DNA of 64,000 nucleotides from Anaerolineae bacterium (lineage in GTDB: Bacteria > Chloroflexota > Anaerolineae > Aggregatilineales > Phototrophicaceae). A model generated the notes under the pieces. That model did not search any database and had not been told where the DNA came from. It saw nothing but the letters and a program-made list of their open reading frames with translations. Made by a program: the position numbers and the translations under genes. The DNA is taken from contig JALHNB010000023.1 of the NCBI GenBank assembly GCA_022843745.1, forward strand, positions 1 through 64,000. Reading direction: 5' to 3'. Within the stretch, counting starts at the first letter, position 1, and each line of letters begins with the position of its first letter. Positions 60,730 to 64,000 of the stretch are shown here, one piece after another.

Positions 60730-61450
60730 CGCTGAAATCACGCCGATGGTCTCCGGGCGAAATCTGCAAAAGATGTTTCAACTCGGCGACCAGTGGGTGC
60801 AGGCTTTAAGAGGCGTGGATGTCGATATTCCCGAAGGCCAGTTTGTGTGCATCATGGGGCCAAGCGGCTCTGGCAAGAGTACGCTGCTCTATATGCTCGG
60901 CGGCCTGGATCGACCTACCGCTGGTGAGATTCTGATTGGCGGTCAGCGCATTGATTCGATGGATGGCGAAGATTTGGCGCGGTTTCGACGGGATCGTATC
61001 GGCTTTGTATTTCAGGCTTTTCACCTTGTCCCGACGATGACCGCTTTGGAAAACGTGGGGCTGCCCGGTGTTTTTTCCGCGATGCCGCGTGATCTGCGGG
61101 ATCGGCGGGCGATGCGACTTTTAAATATGCTGGGGATGCTGGATCGCATGGATCATCGTCCATCGCAGCTTTCCGGCGGTCAGCAGCAGCGCGTGGCGAT
61201 TGCACGGGCGCTCTTTAATAACCCGCCGATCATTATGGCCGACGAGCCAACCGGCGCACTCGATAGTAAAACCGGGCAAATTGTGATGCAAATGCTGCGC
61301 TGGCTAGCGACCAAGCGCGGCAAAACGGTATTGGTTGTCACCCACGACCCCGGTGTCGCCAGTTATGCAGATCGTATGTTGAATTTGAAGGATGGGCATA
61401 TTATCGAAGATACCCTGCCCAATCCAGAAAAGCGTAATCATGTCCTCTAA
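60707..61450 (+). CDS. ABC transporter ATPase, MacB/LolD-like
   Basis: 247 residues. The ATG at 60707, inside the end of the Yip1-like gene, has GGAGG six bases upstream; the earlier in-frame start would add residues of no known family. Motifs: Walker A IMGPSGSGKSTLLYMLGGLD, Q-loop FVFQAFHLVPTMTALEN, signature LSGGQQQRVAIARALF, Walker B IIMADEPTGALD, H-loop VTHDPG. It should drive the partial permease at 63494, with the CARDB protein between them as an external partner. Confidence 0.95.
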   Translation: MALQKVNSAEITPMVSGRNLQKMFQLGDQWVQALRGVDVDIPEGQFVCIMGPSGSGKSTLLYMLGGLDRPTAGEILIGGQRIDSMDGEDLARFRRDRIGFVFQAFHLVPTMTALENVGLPGVFSAMPRDLRDRRAMRLLNMLGMLDRMDHRPSQLSGGQQQRVAIARALFNNPPIIMADEPTGALDSKTGQIVMQMLRWLATKRGKTVLVVTHDPGVASYADRMLNLKDGHIIEDTLPNPEKRNHVL

Positions 61451-63491
61451 ACGTTTGATTGTCTATTTCGTCAGCCTGATGCTCCTATCAATAGGGGTGT
61501 GGCAGGTCATTGCACAGGAAACTACCCAGGAGCCGCCATCCGAAGCAACGGCAGAACCGACGGATGAGCCGACACCTACCGTTATCAGCGTCACCAGCTC
61601 GGAGCCGAGGCGCGTCACACGTGGTCAGGAAATAATCCTGTCGATTTTCGGCGCGAATTTCACACCCAATACGACTGTTCGCTTAATCGGCTTTGGTTTG
61701 CTGGAAACAACTCTCGTCAACAGTGGTGCATTGACTGCCAAAGTGCCGGGTACGGTGACGACGAACGAATATCAGATTGAGGTCAGCGATCCGGCGAACG
61801 GCACGGTGAGATCGCCGGATACTTTAAGAGTCGTCGCGCCCGCCGCCACACAACCACCTCAACCTACCGCCGCGCCGCCGCTAGACCCGCCAACGGCTAT
61901 TCCCGGTGAGCCATCGCTGGTGGTGCGGAATTATTCGACAAATCCTTCCTCCGTTACGCCCGGTGGAGGCGTGACCCTGACCCTGGAAATCGTTAATCAG
62001 GGTAATCGAACTGCGCAGGGTGGATCGGTTGCGGTTGAGTCGGGCGGCAGCTTTGTACCCGCCAGCGGACAGGCACTGGCAACACTGCCGGATATTGGCC
62101 CCGGCGCCAGCACGACAGTTACACTGGCGGCTGTTGCGGCATTGAGCGCCGCTGAAGGCCCAAACAGCATTAGCGTCACAATGGCCTACCGCGATTTTGA
62201 AGGTCAAACTTATACCAGCACGGGTTCGCTCACCGTCAATGTGCAAAAAGTTGACGAAGCATCGCAGGTGACGTTAGCACGTTATCTCGTCAACCCGAAT
62301 CCGGCTTTGCCCGGTGAACCTGTAACCGTGACCGTTCTAGTCATCAATAGTGGTAATGAAACCGCATCGCAGGTGCTTTTACAGATGTCTGCTGGCGCTG
62401 ATGGCATTTTGTTGGCCGGGCCGCAGGGCGATAGTTTCCCATTAGGCGACATCGCGCCTGGGGGAAGCGCTGGTTTTGATATGCCGTTGATCGTTGGCGC
62501 AGCGGCGAAAGCTGGCCCACAGCCGCAAGCCTTTACGCTGACCTACCTGCAAAATGGCGAGTCAAAACAGGTCACAGGCAGCATGACCATTGAAATCGCT
62601 AAAACGGAAATTCCAGCTCCGGTGCTTTTACTGGAATCCTATGATATTGGCGCGAATGTCTTGAAACCGGGCGACCAGTTCAAATTGACGATGAATTTGC
62701 AGAATGTTGGCACTGCGGATGCCACCGATTTATTAATCACATTTGGCACGGTGGAATCATCGGGCGGCGGTGATGATAACGACAATACCGATGATGGAAA
62801 CCCTTCCACCACCAGCACCACACCCAGTACAACTTTTGCGCCATTGGGTGCTGGCGGCACGATTTACGTCGGCACGATTGCGGCGGATCGCGAAATTGTC
62901 ACGCTGGAACAGGATTTTATTGTTAACGGCTCAGTCAGCAGCGGCATTTATAGCCTGCCGATCACGCTGCGCTACAAAAAGCCGGATGGATCAGCCGGAC
63001 AGGACAGCCTGCGTGCCAGTGTCGTTGTTCTTGCGCCACCACGCCTGCGCATCGAACTGCAAAGCCCACTACCTGAAGAGGTGAATGTGGGCGAACCGCT
63101 GCCGATTGCGCTGGATATTATCAACGTTGGCAAAAAAGATGTTGATCTCACATTTGCCAATTTTGAAGTCGAGAACGCTGAAATTCTGGACGGTGCGGAG
63201 ACATTTTTAGGGACGCTGAAAACGACTGAAGATACGTCTGTGGCGGCGACAATCATGCCCAATGATGAAGGGCCAGTGAAAGTCAGAGTCATTTTCAACT
63301 ATCTGGACGAACTCAATCAGGAGCAGGTGATTACCGAGGACTACGAAATCCAGGCGTTGTTGCCCCCGCCACCGCCGGAAGAGGAATTCCCGCTGATCCC
63401 GGATATAAACGTACCGCCGCCGGAAGAAGAGCCGGATAACAGTGCTCTCCTGGGACGCTTGCTGCTCGGTTTGCTAGGCTTAGGAAGTTAG
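61440..63491 (+). CDS. Secreted protein with IPT/TIG-like and four CARDB-like Ig repeats
   Basis: 683 residues from the ATG at 61440, overlapping the ATPase stop by 11 bp. A signal peptide (LIVYFVSLMLLSIGVWQVIAQ) is followed by a Thr/Glu/Pro stalk. Residues about 45-120 form an IPT-like fold (SSEPRRVTRGQEIILSIFGA). Four CARDB-type repeats follow, opening at VRNYSTNPSSVTPGGGVTL, ARYLVNPNPALPGEPVTVTV, LESYDIGANVLKPGDQFKL and ELQSPLPEEVNVGEPLPIAL. A Pro/Glu-rich tail ends in a short hydrophobic segment (LLGRLLLGLLGLG), possibly membrane-associated. It probably acts outside as a scaffold or spacer of the MacB-like system encoded around it. Confidence 0.85.
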   Translation: MSSKRLIVYFVSLMLLSIGVWQVIAQETTQEPPSEATAEPTDEPTPTVISVTSSEPRRVTRGQEIILSIFGANFTPNTTVRLIGFGLLETTLVNSGALTAKVPGTVTTNEYQIEVSDPANGTVRSPDTLRVVAPAATQPPQPTAAPPLDPPTAIPGEPSLVVRNYSTNPSSVTPGGGVTLTLEIVNQGNRTAQGGSVAVESGGSFVPASGQALATLPDIGPGASTTVTLAAVAALSAAEGPNSISVTMAYRDFEGQTYTSTGSLTVNVQKVDEASQVTLARYLVNPNPALPGEPVTVTVLVINSGNETASQVLLQMSAGADGILLAGPQGDSFPLGDIAPGGSAGFDMPLIVGAAAKAGPQPQAFTLTYLQNGESKQVTGSMTIEIAKTEIPAPVLLLESYDIGANVLKPGDQFKLTMNLQNVGTADATDLLITFGTVESSGGGDDNDNTDDGNPSTTSTTPSTTFAPLGAGGTIYVGTIAADREIVTLEQDFIVNGSVSSGIYSLPITLRYKKPDGSAGQDSLRASVVVLAPPRLRIELQSPLPEEVNVGEPLPIALDIINVGKKDVDLTFANFEVENAEILDGAETFLGTLKTTEDTSVAATIMPNDEGPVKVRVIFNYLDELNQEQVITEDYEIQALLPPPPPEEEFPLIPDINVPPPEEEPDNSALLGRLLLGLLGLGS

Positions 63492-63493
63492 CC

Positions 63494-64000
63494 ATGTTCT
63501 ATGAATTATCGCGTTTGGCGGTTGGCAATCTGGCACGTGCCCGCGCTCGTCTGGTTATGACAGCGGGGGGGGTGCTGGTGGGAACGACAGCGGTGATTTT
63601 GTTGATCGCGCTGACGATTGGGTTGCAGCAGGCCGCTGAAGCAGGTATCGGTAACAACGCCTCGCTGACGGAAATTACCGTTTATCCATCGTGGTCAGCT
63701 GGCCCAACGGATGAAAATGTTCCTCAGTTGGATATTGCTGCGGTGCGGGCTTTCTGGCAGGTTCCGGGTGTGGCTGCGGTGATTCCGATGGTCTATTACC
63801 AGGGCGGCGGTGAACTGATCGCCGATGATTACCGCAACTATGCGCAGATTATCGGCATTGATCCTTCGCTATTACCGTATCTGGGGGTTGGCGTTCAACA
63901 GGGTGAGCTACGATTAGGGCCAGGTGAGGTCATTTTCGGTGGTATGGTTGGCGATTATTTTTATGATCCTGAAGCTACCGAATGGCAGCCGATCAACGTC
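63494..64000 (+). CDS. MacB-like ABC permease, 5' part (cut by window edge)
   Basis: The reading frame from the ATG at 63494 is open to the window end (169 codons). It begins MFYELSRLAVGNLARARARL, then a membrane helix (VLVGTTAVILLIALTIGLQQ) and a MacB-like periplasmic core (AAEAGIGNNASLTEITVY, then VRAFWQVPGVAAVIPMVYY, then GIDPSLLPYL). It follows the CARDB gene by two bases. An 8-G run near 63564-63571 is in frame. The rest of the permease is beyond the window. Confidence 0.88.
   Translation, partial: MFYELSRLAVGNLARARARLVMTAGGVLVGTTAVILLIALTIGLQQAAEAGIGNNASLTEITVYPSWSAGPTDENVPQLDIAAVRAFWQVPGVAAVIPMVYYQGGGELIADDYRNYAQIIGIDPSLLPYLGVGVQQGELRLGPGEVIFGGMVGDYFYDPEATEWQPINV

Noticed and set aside
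63564-63571. Run of eight G as a phase-variable switch or frameshift in the MacB-like permease
   Set aside because: The frame stays open through the run and the protein reads normally on both sides; a single tract is weak evidence.

Overview
The window looks like a chromosomal segment of a monoderm bacterium with moderate GC, most likely an environmental Chloroflexota (Anaerolineae-like). This assignment is inferred from gene content, not from a marker gene. The content includes many CUT1-type sugar ABC importers, a coproporphyrin-type heme operon with a HemQ-Rieske fusion, a mevalonate-pathway cluster with a class II HMG-CoA reductase and archaeal-style HMG-CoA synthase, thiolase and DUF35 genes, MoxR/DUF58 genes, and MacB-like ABC systems with CARDB and LysM partners. 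I see no rRNA, tRNA, CRISPR array, transposase or integrase.

Layout. (1) 320-9076, minus strand: a catabolic operon running from a GntR/FCD regulator through a sugar-binding protein and two permeases to a glycoside-hydrolase-like protein, a PhyH-type dioxygenase and an M81 (MlrC-like) metallopeptidase. (2) 9310-16487, plus strand: six tightly coupled heme genes, hemQ(-Rieske), hemH, hemA, hemE, hemY and hemL. (3) 16492-21865, minus strand: a second CUT1 importer with a GH67/GH20-like protein and a terminator-like hairpin after the binding-protein gene. (4) 22129-26415, plus strand: a DUF4129, MoxR and DUF58 membrane-linked operon. (5) 26427-29177, minus strand: an FHA-winged-helix regulator, a membrane-anchored unknown, miaA and a YraN-family gene. 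(6) 29487-34262, plus strand: a 1443-residue TPR plus VirD4/TraD-like ATPase and a VOC protein. (7) 34299-38503, minus strand: mevalonate genes, including a 57-residue gene that looks like the detached and cysteine-free zinc-ribbon half of a DUF35 protein. (8) 38588-41736: an anchored unknown, a polysaccharide deacetylase, a small membrane protein and an alpha-oxoamine synthase. (9) 41969-46873: a 1634-residue RND transporter with a very large repeat-bearing extracytoplasmic insertion. (10) 46964-59283, minus strand: a MacB-like ABC system with two ATPases, a lipoprotein adaptor, an FtsX-type permease and a LysM protein, then two paralogous proteins that each carry two solute-binding domains. 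(11) 59665-64000, plus strand: a Yip1-like protein, an ABC ATPase, a CARDB-repeat protein and the start of a MacB-like permease, cut by the window edge.

How the genes work together. The heme genes cover glutamyl-tRNA to glutamate-1-semialdehyde to ALA (hemA, hemL), uroporphyrinogen decarboxylation (hemE), oxidation (hemY), iron insertion (hemH) and decarboxylation of coproheme (hemQ); hemB, hemC and hemD are elsewhere. The mevalonate genes cover acetyl-CoA to mevalonate. Both importer operons pair sugar uptake with hydrolytic or oxidative enzymes, but neither substrate can be named.

The most unusual items are the RND insertion with five degenerate repeats, the HemQ-Rieske fusion, the paired double solute-binding proteins, the split DUF35 protein with a motif shared between two mevalonate promoters, and two families of small intergenic repeats: a palindrome with arms like GTAGGGGCG, and a roughly 38-bp tandem unit starting at stop codons.
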